Counted from the first letter of the stretch, positions 1 to 8,272 are shown. The stretch: DNA of 15,003 bases from JABCPO02 sp963546185 (GCA_963546185.1 CAUULU010000022.1:1-15003); one strand, 5' to 3'. The notes: generated from the sequence alone by a model not told the origin. Made by a program: numbers and translations.

Positions 1-252
1 TTATTAAATAAAATTAAAAATTTAAAAAATAATAATATATCTTTTGAAATAATATCAAATTTAGATAAAGAATATATATCAAATTTTTTAGAAAAATTTA
101 AATGTAATCATATTTTTTCTAATATATATAGAAAACAAGATATTAAAGAATCTTCTAGTAATACAAAATTAATATTAACACATTCTAATATATCTAATAT
201 AACTAAAAATTTAACACAATTACTTTTAATATACCTAAATAACTGTAATTAA
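1..252 (+). CDS. C-terminal fragment of an unidentified protein
   Basis: Frame 1 is open from the window edge to a TAA at 250-252, giving the last 83 residues of a protein whose start lies outside the window. It is rich in Asn, Ile, Lys and Ser, ends in a hydrophobic helix-like stretch (QLLLIYLNN), and contains a strand-like LILTHSN segment. I do not recognise the family; a small-molecule-binding regulatory tail is only a thought. It is the only plus-strand gene and converges on the YlbF-family gene, with a hairpin between the two stops. No CGG codon occurs in it. The reading frame is convincing because it is long for such AT-rich DNA and stops just before a terminator. Confidence 0.6.
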   Translation, partial: LLNKIKNLKNNNISFEIISNLDKEYISNFLEKFKCNHIFSNIYRKQDIKESSSNTKLILTHSNISNITKNLTQLLLIYLNNCN

Positions 253-264
253 TACATTTTAATA

Positions 265-345
265 AAAAGATAAGATATTTATTAATTAAAATATATATTT
301 TTAATATAAATATACTTTTAATAATATTTATCTTATCTTTTAATT
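265..345. terminator. Bidirectional terminator between convergent genes
   Basis: Arms AAAAGATAAGATA (265-277) and TATCTTATCTTTT (329-341) pair perfectly over 13 bp. The 51-base AT-only spacer can pair further with itself. A T-run follows on the plus strand and an A-run precedes the left arm, so it can end transcription from both sides. It lies between the plus-strand stop at 252 and the minus-strand stop at 373. Confidence 0.7.
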
Positions 346-372
346 TTTTATTCACTATTTTTACTTTTTTTA

Positions 373-723
373 TTATATTTCTTCTGAATATATATCTCTT
401 ACACCATTCATAAATATTGAATTAACATCTTCAAGCATTTTGTTAAGTGCAAGTTCTTTTTCAAAATATTCTAATACTAATGGTTCTTTAACAAGTTCAT
501 CATACATTTCTTTAGACTTATTTTGTTTTTCTTCTTCTACATTTCCTTCCATTAACATTTTTGTATTAATTTCAATGTTTAATTTTTGAAACTCTTCTAT
601 TTTTTTAAATAATTCTTCATTTTCTTCTTTTAATTTTTTTCTTATTTCTTTAAAATTAACTGTTAGTTCATGTTTTTTTAAGTTTGAAACTAAGTTATTA
701 ACATCATCATAAATATTTATCAT
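373..723 (-). CDS. YlbF/YmcA-family protein
   Basis: This 116-residue, highly charged, helical protein has the YlbF/YmcA family layout: a long N-terminal helix region rich in Lys and Glu, and a C-terminal pair of helices with the pattern LVLEYFEKELALNKMLEDVN. In Bacillus, YlbF and YmcA form a complex with YaaT that modulates RNase Y and affects competence, sporulation and biofilm formation. That role is family knowledge and is not shown here. ATG start at 723 follows a purine-rich stretch (GAAAGAGA). The gene stands alone between the glycosyltransferase and a convergent terminator. It has no CGG codon and an intact frame. Family assignment is by pattern only; paralogues of this fold are hard to separate. 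Confidence 0.7.
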   Translation of the reverse strand: MINIYDDVNNLVSNLKKHELTVNFKEIRKKLKEENEELFKKIEEFQKLNIEINTKMLMEGNVEEEKQNKSKEMYDELVKEPLVLEYFEKELALNKMLEDVNSIFMNGVRDIYSEEI

Positions 724-819
724 TTTCTATCTCTTTCTTTTTTACTCTTATTTCTTATTTTTTATTTTCCTTTTTACTACTATTTTTGATTCTTTAAAGG
801 CTTTAATTTAAACCTTTTA

Positions 820-825
820 ATTATA
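820..825 (-). promoter_or_regulatory. Possible -10 element for the YlbF-family gene
   Basis: The minus strand reads TATAAT here, about 97 bases before the ATG at 723 and just after the glycosyltransferase stop. No good -35 lies 17 bases upstream (TGTAAA), so this is tentative. Confidence 0.3.
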
Positions 826-843
826 CATATTACTTTACATATT

Positions 844-2180
844 TTACATATTGAAAAGTTTGTTTCTATCATTAAATTTAAGTAATCTTGTAACATCATT
901 TAATAAGCTTGAAGTGATATCATTTTCATCTTTAACATCATTTGTTTCTTTTCTTTTTTCTTCAAGTTCTTTTATACTTACAATATTTGATTTTTCTTTA
1001 ACTTCTAGTTTTTGTATTGCCTTATATGAATTTAATGTACTCATAGCAATTACTTTCCAATTATATTTTTGTACAACTTCTTTTCTAGCATTTTCTAGCA
1101 AAGTATCTGCTAAATTATAATCATAAAGTATCTTAAGTACTGAATCTGCTATTGAATTTGCATTACCTGCATATGATTTTAATCCTGTTTTTCCGATGTT
1201 GTACTATTTCATCAAGTCCACCAACATCTGATACAACAACTGGTATTTCTCCGAAGCATTCCTTCTAATGCAACTATTCCGAAAAGGTTCATATGTACTT
1301 GGGAAAACTGCAACATCTGCTGCCTTATACATTTTTTGTACTTCTTTTCCTGCTAAATATCCTACAAAATATACTTTTTCTTCTATATTTAAATTTCTTG
1401 CTATTTCTTTTAAATTATCCATCATTCCGGCCGTTTTCCTGCAATTACAAGTTTTACATCATTATAGTTCTGGATAATCTTAGGCATTGCATATAATAGG
1501 TGTTGAATTCCTTTTTCATATACCAATCTTCCAATAGTAAATATGATTTTTTCATTATCTTTAGCATAATTTCTTCTAAAATTATAGTTTCTAACAATTC
1601 CATCAAATTTATCAATATCTATTCCATTTGGTATAACATCTATCTTATTATAGTCTAGTCCAAAAAGTCTTTGAACTTCACCTTTCATAAAATTACTATT
1701 TACAATTACTTTACTTGCTTCATATGTAAGCATCCATTCAGTATCGTTTATATATCTTTGTGTTTCTGTATTAATACCAGAATTTCTTCCACTTTCTGTA
1801 GCATGTATTGTTGCAATCATTGGTATTTTTGTACTTTCTTTTATACTTTTTGCAGCATATGCAACAAGCCAATCATGTGCATGTATTACATCAAATTTTT
1901 CACCTTTTAATACAAGTTCATTAACTTTTGCTGCCATATTAAAATTAAGTTGCATTATCCATTCAATGAAATTATTAGGTCTTATCATATAATTATCTAC
2001 ACAATATACCTTTACACCACTTTCTTCTTTCATATAATATGGCATGTTTTCTTCCCTATATGTTACAACTGTAACATCATGCCCTTCCATTGCTAATCTT
2101 TTTGATAGCTCTCCTACTACACGAGCAATACCACCAACTATTCTTGGTGGATATTCCCATGATAACATTAATATTTTCAT
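844..2180 (-). CDS. GT4-family glycosyltransferase (glycogen-synthase-like), needs five +1 shifts at CGG
   Basis: Read with one C skipped at each of five CGG sites, this gives a 443-residue GT-B glycosyltransferase. The N-terminus MKILMLSWEYPPRIVGG has the acceptor/donor loop Gly pair. The C-terminal Rossmann domain shows GRLVYEKG, the E-x7-E motif (EPFGIVALE, E297 and E305), PVVVSDVGGLDEIV and HGKTGL. These match the clostridial glycogen-synthase-like GT4 group that transfers glucose or a similar sugar from a nucleotide donor; the exact substrate is unknown. I prefer the ATG at 2180, which matches the family N-terminus, over the GTG at 2186. Length check: 1337 bases minus 5 equals 444 codons. 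Without recoding, translation stops at residue 251 (TGA two codons after the first CGG), before the whole nucleotide-binding half. A roughly 60-residue charged tail follows the enzyme domain. Confidence 0.9.
1192..1198 (-). other. +1 recoding site CAT CGG A (glycosyltransferase, fifth)
   Basis: CAT-C-GGA: skipping C1195 gives EIVQH|GKTGL, the standard family joint before the C-terminal helices. Confidence 0.92.
1250..1256 (-). other. +1 recoding site CTT CGG A (glycosyltransferase, fourth)
   Basis: CTT-C-GGA: skipping C1253 gives EGML|GEIPVVVSDVGG, the same spacing between EGM and PVVVSD as in family members. Confidence 0.9.
1278..1284 (-). other. +1 recoding site TTT CGG A (glycosyltransferase, third)
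   Basis: TTT-C-GGA: skipping C1281 gives Phe299-Gly300 inside the E-x7-E motif EPF|GIVALE, so catalysis depends on the shift. Confidence 0.92.
1426..1432 (-). other. +1 recoding site GGC CGG A (glycosyltransferase, second)
   Basis: GGC-C-GGA: after the first shift, the next codon but one is again CGG. Skipping C1429 gives Gly250-Gly251-MMDNLKEIA, restoring the family's G-x-G-x-M/L-x-D-x-L pattern. This is two shifts within eight bases. Confidence 0.88.
1430..1436 (-). other. +1 recoding site AAA CGG C (glycosyltransferase, first)
   Basis: AAA-C-GGC: skipping C1433 gives Lys249-Gly250 in the conserved VIAGKG stretch. The unshifted frame reads CGG CCG GAA TGA. It is immediately followed by the second site. 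Confidence 0.88.
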
Positions 2181-2305
2181 ATACACCCATTACCATTAAA
2201 TATTTTTATTATATTTAAATCATATTATTAGTTATATTCTTACAATATAATTTAAATATAATATCTCTAATTAATATATTAATATATCATTTTTGTTTTT
2301 TTAAG

Positions 2306-2325
2306 TATTTGTAACTATTTGTAAC
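2306..2325. repeat. Tandem 10-bp direct repeat upstream of the glycosyltransferase gene
   Basis: TATTTGTAAC occurs twice head to tail (2306-2315 and 2316-2325), one helical turn apart, in the 238-base spacer upstream of the glycosyltransferase start. A second, looser direct repeat (ATACTTGAA at 2381-2389 and 2395-2403) lies further upstream. They could be operator sites, but low complexity makes chance possible. I see no convincing sigma-A promoter or gene in this spacer. Confidence 0.35.
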
Positions 2326-2418
2326 AAAATTTAATATTAATGATACATGAATAACTTTCTAATGAATTTACAATACATTTATACTTGAATTATAATACTT
2401 GAAAAATCTTTAAAATAG

Positions 2419-2454
2419 AAAAAGAATGTTAAAATATTATTTAACATCCTCTTT
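2419..2454 (-). terminator. Rho-independent terminator after the tyrS-autolysin operon
   Basis: On the minus strand AAAGAGGATGTTAAA pairs with TTTAACATTCTTTTT (15 pairs, two of them G-T) around a 6-base loop, followed by further T-rich sequence. It lies 31 bases past the autolysin stop. Confidence 0.8.
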
Positions 2455-2484
2455 ATACCTTTTTTATACATTACATATTACTAA

Positions 2485-4643
2485 TTATTGGTATTTTTGT
2501 TCTATTTGTTTTCCTACAGCATATACAATATTTGAAACACATGTTAAGTCAAAATCCTTATTTTTCAAAGTATTTCTGTCATTTTTTAATTGTACAAATG
2601 ATGCTGTTTTTTGATCTTCATCAATATCTATATCTTTATTCATTTTTTGTATTGAAAGTATTATATCTCCTATACCTATTTTTCCGGTCTTTTGATATAT
2701 CACCCTTTCTTATAATTTTTACAAATTCTCCATTTTTTAATTTAGCAATATTTCCTGTACTATAGCTTGTATTAACTTTTCCGAAGTCCTTGTTTTGCTT
2801 TTTCAAGTCCCTCACCATATTCAACTATTTCTGGATTTTGTTTTTTCATTTCTTCAATATCAATATTCCATGCAAGATTCATATCTCCATCTTTTATTCT
2901 AACTTTATTCTTTAATTTTCCAGAAACATTTACTCCTTTAGTTTCACTTTCTAAAACCTTATATTCATCATCATTAGATATGTTTTCATCAAAAAGTTTT
3001 TTTGGAAGTCCATCTTTTACTATGAATTTAAAGTTAATATCTGATAAGTTTCCTACTGCATTTCTAGATATATATCCAGTTTTTCCATCATATTCAATCT
3101 TATACCATACATATCCGATCTTTTTCTCCTGATTTTTCAACCACTTTTATAATCTTATCATTTTCTATTGTACCTATAACATTTGTTCCACTTACTCCTG
3201 AATTATCTCTAAATCTTAAGACAGATTGTACATTTACAACTCCATATATAGGGTATGTTACATCTTTATCTTCTACATATTGGTACTTACTTTCTTCTTG
3301 TGAAGAAGGCTTATTTGTATTTTCTGTTTTTTCTTTTTCACCTTCTATACCATTATTAGTCCTATTTTTCATTTCAAAGAATTTATTACCTGGATTACTT
3401 GCCCTATAATATGGTATATATCCATATTGGTTACCAACTCTTGCTCTATACCATACAAATTCTGGATCTTTACTATTTTCTACTTTTTCAAATGCTTCAA
3501 ACATTTGTCCAAAGCTAAGAACTTTTACCTTATCACTATTTCTTGTAGAATCTGCTCTTACTCTTACCCCTTCACTTATAATTACTGTCGCATTATATTT
3601 ATCATCATTATCAGGACTTGGCGTATCATTTCCTGGCATATCATAGAAAAGTGGTATTTTAAATAGGTATTCCCCATTTAAGTTAGGATCATATTTCATA
3701 TATCCATTTTTCAAAGATTTTCCTTCTGCTATTGGTGCTGTAATATTTTGCATATATTGATGATATATTGAATTATTTAAAACATTAAACTTCATAAAAT
3801 ATTTAGTATCTTGTCTATTACCAATATAATATTTTTTAATTACTTCAGCTCCACCTTTTAAACCTTTTTCAAAAGTGTCCCATCCTCTATTTCTTGCATA
3901 ATTAAGACCATTTTTAATAACATCATTAGTTCCGGTGTCCTGTTGCTCCTATATTTAAAGGATTATATGCATGTATTCCGAAGTTGTGGTTCTAATCCAC
4001 CTTCTTGTTTTAGTTTAGTTGCAAGCTCTAAAAGGTCAATATCAACTTCTCTTGAGACATTATACACTGCTCCTTCTCTTCCTGCATTTTTAGTTCCTGC
4101 AAGAACTGATGCAACTATCTCTTTACTTCTTGATTCACTAAACTTATTACTTCCTTGTAATGACATAAATGTAAATATATTATTTTCATTTAAATATGTT
4201 CTAGGGTCCATCATATATTTAATAGCATTTAATGATGGTGCTTGCCATCTTTTTGCTGCAGTATTTGCATCAAATCCTAAATGTGCTCTTGCCTGGTCAA
4301 TCCATGCATCTGAAAAATATTTTCCACCATAACTTTCTATTAAATTTATAGGTGCATAACTATTATTAAGTCCTCTTCCTTCTCCAAACTGTGTTCTTGT
4401 CATTTGTTCAAAAGTATATCCTGTGTTTATAAACTCAAACTTCCAATTAGGATGTTTTCTTTTAAGTTCATCAACCTTTCTTGCTATACTTGGATAAAAT
4501 GCCCTCACTCTTTCTAAGTCTCTTGTAGACTCTCTAGGACTTAATCTTTCTGCTGCCTTAACAATATATATATTAGCTCCTATTGTAAATAACATTATAA
4601 TTAATGTTATAATTGTAATCATTTTTAATATTATTGCTTTCAT
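2485..4643 (-). CDS. Secreted SH3-domain N-acetylglucosaminidase (autolysin), needs five +1 shifts at CGG
   Basis: With five C skips this is a 717-residue cell-wall hydrolase. Residues 1-30 form a signal peptide or membrane anchor. A glucosaminidase (GH73-like) domain follows, with LKQEGGLEP near residue 215, then YNPLNIGATGHG, NGLNYARNRGW, QDTKYFMKFNV and YHQYMQNI. Two SH3-like repeats follow (GVRVRADSTRNSDKV; a second around residues 465-525, with GYVWYKIEYDGKTGYI). The C-terminus contains a dockerin-like calcium loop (KGDISKDGKIGIGDI) near residue 650. It would cleave GlcNAc-MurNAc bonds in peptidoglycan during growth. Start: ATG at 4643, four bases after the tyrS stop, is preferred to TTG at 4661, which overlaps tyrS. 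Length check: 2159 minus 5 equals 718 codons. Unshifted translation would end inside the catalytic domain. Confidence 0.88.
2683..2689 (-). other. +1 recoding site GAC CGG A (autolysin, fifth)
   Basis: GAC-C-GGA: skipping C2686 gives GDISKD|GKIGIGDI (Gly652), so the glycine of a dockerin/EF-hand-like calcium loop comes from the shifted codon. Confidence 0.9.
2780..2786 (-). other. +1 recoding site CTT CGG A (autolysin, fourth)
   Basis: CTT-C-GGA: skipping C2783 gives KAKQGL|GKVNTSYSTGNIAKL (Gly620) and avoids a stop three codons later in the old frame. Confidence 0.88.
3114..3120 (-). other. +1 recoding site GAT CGG A (autolysin, third)
   Basis: GAT-C-GGA: skipping C3117 gives SGEKD|GYVWYKIEYDGKTGYI (Gly509), completing the second SH3-like repeat. 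Confidence 0.92.
3931..3937 (-). other. +1 recoding site CAC CGG A (autolysin, second)
   Basis: CAC-C-GGA: skipping C3934 gives NIGATGH|GTNDVIKNGLNYA (Gly237), only 15 codons after the first site. Confidence 0.92.
3977..3983 (-). other. +1 recoding site CTT CGG A (autolysin, first)
   Basis: CTT-C-GGA: skipping C3980 gives EPQL|GIHAYNPLNIGA, joining the two halves of the glucosaminidase core (Gly222). Confidence 0.92.
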
Positions 4644-4647
4644 GTCT

Positions 4648-5855
4648 TTATTCTTTTTCAAGCTTTACTACTACTTTTTTACCTTTCTTTAGTATATTAT
4701 TTCCTTCATCAAGATCTTTTTCTTCTACTAATCTACCAACTTCTATAGTTTTTTCTCCTAGAGTTATACTATTTGTAGCTATTAATTTCTTAATTTCTCC
4801 TCTTGATTTTCCAAATCCTGCTTTAATACATACATCAAGTATATTTTCTCCTAAGCTCACTTTTACAATTGGTAATGCTTCTGTATTTATTTTCCCTGAG
4901 AAAATTTCTTTCGCTGTATTTAAAGCCTTATCTGCTTCTTCTTTTCCATGTACTCTTTTTGTTATATCATATGCTAATTTTTCTTTAAGAATATTTGGAT
5001 TTGTTTCCTCTTGGATTGTTTTTTCTATTTCCTTAATATCTGTCACAGATACCATCTTATATACTTTTTCAATATCTTCATCATCAATATTTCTTAAATA
5101 TTGGAAAAATTCAAATGGTGTTAATTTTTCAGCACTTAGCCATAATGCACCTTTTTCTGTTTTTCCCATTTTCTTACCATCTTTATTTGTAATTAATTTT
5201 ACTGCAATTGCAAATACTTTTTCTTGTGATGTTTTTCTAACAAGGTCAACTCCAGATATTATATTTGACCATTGATCATTTCCACCTATTTCTAATACGC
5301 AATTTCTTGTTTCATATAGGTGTTTAAAGTCATTTCCTTGTACAAGCATATATCCGAAGTTCTAAGAATGTAAGTCCATCTTTTAATCTTGACGCATAAC
5401 ATTCTGCTTTTGTCATCATATTTACATTATAATGAACACCAACTTCTCTTAAAAAATCAATATATGTTCTATTATTTGTCCAGTCTGCATTATTTACTAC
5501 TTCTGCACCATTTTCTCCTTCAAAATCAAGAAGTTTTTTAAGCTGCAAAGTAAGTGCTGCAACATTTTTATCTAAATCTTCTTTAGTAAGCATTTTTCTA
5601 AGTTCTGTTCTACCGTGATGGATCTCCTATCCCACCTGTTGCTCCACCTACTAGTATAAGTGGTTTATGTCCATATTTTTGAAGTATTCTTGCCACATTT
5701 ATAGAAACTAAATGTCCAACATGTAAACTATCTGCAGTTGGATCTATTCCTAAATAGAATGTTATTTTTTCTTTTTCCAGTCTTTCTATTAAATCTTCTT
5801 CAAAAATAATTTGTTCAATTAATCCTCTTTTCCTTAACTCTTCAATAACTGTCAT
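4648..5855 (-). CDS. tyrS: Tyrosyl-tRNA synthetase, needs two +1 shifts at CGG
   Basis: Class I synthetase charging tRNA-Tyr. With two C skips the product is 401 residues, normal for bacterial TyrS. Visible motifs are the HIGH-type HVGH (residues 45-48), GGATGGIGDPSG (70-81), the GGNDQW tyrosine-site segment (about 190) and the KMSKS-type KMGKT (228-232). A C-terminal S4-like RNA-binding domain runs from about 335 (ILDVCIKAGFGKSRGEIKKLI). ATG at 5855 shares its A with the upstream TAA (TAATG), so translation is probably coupled to the zinc-ribbon gene. The autolysin follows after four bases. Length check: 1208 minus 2 equals 402 codons. The unshifted frame meets TAG immediately after the first CGG, leaving 81 residues. 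I saw no T-box leader. Confidence 0.95.
5353..5359 (-). other. +1 recoding site CTT CGG A (tyrS, second)
   Basis: CTT-C-GGA: skipping C5356 gives GLTFLE-L|GYMLVQ (Gly167). Many TyrS proteins have Phe where Leu166 falls, so reading C-TTC (Phe) is also possible at this site. Confidence 0.92.
5612..5618 (-). other. +1 recoding site TCA CGG T (tyrS, first)
   Basis: TCA-C-GGT: skipping C5615 gives GDPS|GRTELRKML (Gly81), the universally seen GDPSG-type TyrS motif. The unshifted frame is CGG TAG, an immediate stop. Confidence 0.95.
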
Positions 5856-6139
5856 TATATAATCTCACTTTCCTCATTTTTCTTTATATTTTCACCATAT
5901 ACTTCATCTTTTATATATGTATTCATATAACGTGTTATCTTTTCTGAGCTCATTCCAAGTTCAAAAACAACTTTATCAAAAGCTTCCTTTTCTTTTAATT
6001 CACTAAATTCTAATCCATTATAGTCCATAAATGAATTTAATTTTGCTATATCTTTCATATCACTTTCTTTACAAGTTTTGCAAACATCTTCAGTTCCTAA
6101 GTGGAATATCCCACATCTTAAACATTTTTTTGCTTCCAT
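5855..6139 (-). CDS. Small zinc-ribbon protein of unknown function
   Basis: A 94-residue protein starts with two CxxC pairs (C6-x2-C9 and C20-x2-C23), a zinc-ribbon-like knuckle, followed by a charged helical region and a Glu/Asn/Lys-rich tail. It has a strong RBS (AGGAGG, 6149-6154) ten bases before ATG at 6139. Its TAA overlaps the tyrS ATG by one base, so it leads the tyrS-autolysin operon. The layout (N-terminal ribbon plus helices) recalls small regulatory or flagellar zinc-ribbon proteins such as the YvyF type, but I cannot assign it. It has no CGG codon. Confidence 0.7.
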   Translation of the reverse strand: MEAKKCLRCGIFHLGTEDVCKTCKESDMKDIAKLNSFMDYNGLEFSELKEKEAFDKVVFELGMSSEKITRYMNTYIKDEVYGENIKKNEESEII

Positions 6140-6191
6140 AAATTAATTCCTCCTTAAAGATACAATATACCATATATATATCACACCATAG

Positions 6192-6230
6192 AAAAAAAAG
6201 AAATATAATTATCAGAATTATTACATTTCT
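6192..6230 (-). terminator. Rho-independent terminator upstream of the zinc-ribbon/tyrS operon
   Basis: On the minus strand AGAAATGTAAT (6230-6220) pairs with ATTATATTTCT (6209-6199; one G-T) around a 10-base loop, then eight T residues. It lies about 360 bases past the phosphoglucomutase stop and 53 bases before the zinc-ribbon ATG. It may therefore end read-through from upstream or act as an attenuator in the operon leader. Confidence 0.6.
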
Positions 6231-6451
6231 TTTCTCTTTAACTTTTTTATATTTTTTATTACTTTTACAAAAAATATTTTTTTAGCATTTCCTTTTTTTA
6301 TATTTTTATTTTAATATTCTCGAAATATATTTTTCATATTTTTATGTATACTTTTTATTATCTTTTTTTATTTTTTATTCCATACTTTTAATGTTTTAAG
6401 CATTTTAAATCTATTTATTATATTTTTTTATCTATTTTTAGTTTACTTTTA

Positions 6452-6481
6452 GGTGGAAAATGTGGATAACTATGTGGATAA
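6452..6481. promoter_or_regulatory. Tandem DnaA-box cluster
   Basis: Two perfect consensus DnaA boxes (TGTGGATAA at 6461-6469 and 6473-6481, i.e. TTATCCACA on the minus strand) lie 12 bases apart. A degenerate third (GGTGGAAAA, 6452-6460) directly abuts them. All three point the same way and the flanks are nearly pure A/T. The motif match is certain; whether this is an origin, a titration site or a regulatory site is not. Confidence 0.7.
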
Positions 6482-6591
6482 CTTTTCTTTTCTTATTTTT
6501 ATATCTTTTTCCTTTATTTCTAATACATACAATATATTTTTAAAATTATTTGCATATTTTATTAGTTTACATTATATCTTTTTTTATTATT

Positions 6592-8272
6592 CTATATTTT
6601 TATAAATCTTTTTAATTTTTCTAATCTTGCAAGTCCCTCTTCCATATTTTCAGAACAAACCCCAATATAGAATTTAATCTTTGGTTCTGTTCCAGAAGGT
6701 CTTACTGCAATCCATCCATCATTTTCAAGTTCATAATATAGTACATTTGATTTTTGTTTTTCATCTTTTTCATAATCTCTAATTGTTAATACTTTTTCAT
6801 CTTCAATTATTTCTAATTTATCATTTCTTAAAGTATCCATCTTAGTCATAATCTTTTCTTTACCTTCAATACCTTTAAGTACTATACTTTCACCTATTTC
6901 TAAATAATATCCATATTTTTCATATATATCTTCTAACACATCAAAAAGGTCCTTATTCTTCATACTATAATATGCAATTATTTCAAGCATTAACATTGAT
7001 GCTACAACTCCATCTTTATCTCTTGCATGATTTCCATATAGATATCCGGAAACTTTCTTCAAAACCAAATAAGAATTCTTCTTCAACATTATTACTTGCA
7101 CTACATATATTTTTAAATCCTGTTAATGTTTCATAATAATTAATTCCATATTCTTTAGCTATTCTTTTAGTAAGATTTGTTGATACTATACTTGTAGATA
7201 CATAATAATTATTTTTTAATATATTCTTTTTTTTCATTTGGCTTAATATATATTCAAGCATTAATATACCAATTTGATTTCCTGTAAGTGGTTTAAACTT
7301 TCCCTTTTTTCTTACCAATACTCCCAATCTATCACAGTCTGGGTCTGTACCTATACATACATCTGCTCCTTTTTCATCTGCAAGCTTTAGTGCCATCTCA
7401 AATGCTTCAACATTTTCTGGATTTGGTGATTTTACTGTTCCAAATACTCCATCTACTACTTGTTGTTCTTTAACACATATTATATTTTCATATCCAAGTT
7501 CTTTAAGAAGCCTATTTACTACTAAATCTCCTGTTCCATGAAGTGGTGTATATACTACTTTAATATTTTTCTTTGCTTCTTCTATTTCCTTATCATTAAG
7601 TATTCTTGTTTTTAATATATCTAAATATTTTCTTTCTTGTTTTTCTCCTACGATTTCAAGTAATGAATCATTATTTTTAATCATATTATTAAATTCTTCT
7701 TCTGAAATCTTCTTTACTCCATTAAAAATATTAATATTATTAATATTTTCCATAACTTCATCTGCAACTTTTTTTCCTATTTGAAGTCCTGTTTCATCAA
7801 ACACCTTATACCCATTATATTCTTTAGGATTATGACTTGCTGTTATCATTATTCCCATAAAGGCATTTAAATCTCTTGTTGAAAAAGATAATACAGGTAC
7901 CGGTCTATATCTATCAAAAAGATATACTTTTATACCATTTGCAAGTAGGACTCTTGCTGTTACTTCTGCAAACTTTCTTGAATTATTTCTTGTATCATAA
8001 AGTATTGCAACTCCTCTTTTTTCCATTCCTCTTTTTAATATATACTCTGAAATAGCTTGTGTTGCTCTTGATACTGTATATACATTCATTCTATTTTGTC
8101 CAAGTTCCATAACTCCACGAAGTCCTGCTGTACCAAATTCTAATTCTGTATAATATCTATCTATTATTTCTTTTTCAGATAATCCTTCAAGTTCAATCTT
8201 TTCACTATCACTAACATTTTCTATCCAATACTTATTCAAATTCTTTAATTCATTTATATCAATATCTTCCAT
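6592..8272 (-). CDS. pgcA: Alpha-phosphoglucomutase/phosphomannomutase, needs one +1 shift at CGG
   Basis: It interconverts glucose-6-phosphate and glucose-1-phosphate (possibly the mannose forms) in the cytoplasm. With one C skip the product is 559 residues, close to PgcA-type enzymes. Motifs are the phosphoserine loop TASHNPKEYNGYKVF with Ser146, the metal-binding loop GTDPDCDRLGV (D310, D312, D314), the sugar-specificity loop GFEESFGYL (403-411) and the phosphate-binding RPSGTEPKIKF (524-534). ATG at 8272 has AAGGAG nearby and a good promoter. Length check: 1681 minus 1 equals 560 codons. The unshifted product lacks the whole C-terminal phosphate-binding domain. Glc-1-P made here would feed the UDPGP enzyme encoded next door. 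Confidence 0.94.
7045..7051 (-). other. +1 recoding site TTC CGG A (phosphoglucomutase)
   Basis: TTC-C-GGA: skipping C7048 gives GFEESF|GYLYGNHARDKDG (Gly409), at the sugar-binding loop. Confidence 0.95.

Larger units (their letters stand above)
6140..6591. other. 452-base AT-rich intergenic region without a recognisable gene
   Basis: This lies between the phosphoglucomutase stop and the zinc-ribbon gene start. It holds a tandem DnaA-box cluster (6452-6481), long T- and A-runs, a minus-strand terminator hairpin (6192-6230) and the zinc-ribbon gene RBS. I see no supported coding frame, no T-box sequence and no clear sigma-A promoter for the tyrS operon, although one should lie between 6140 and 6192 or upstream of the hairpin. 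Confidence 0.6.

Noticed and set aside
724..843. Terminator after the glycosyltransferase gene (hairpin around 796-818)
   Set aside because: An 8-bp imperfect stem (AAAGGTTT with AAAGCCTTT) is present but no T-run follows on the minus strand.
844..5855. Fragments as separate small genes with their own starts
   Set aside because: The pieces join into single family-length proteins, internal Met codons do not match domain starts, and no RBS pattern precedes them.
6140..6591. T-box riboswitch controlling tyrS
   Set aside because: No T-box core (GGGTGG-ACCGCG type) or specifier stem could be seen on the minus strand; only a terminator hairpin is present.
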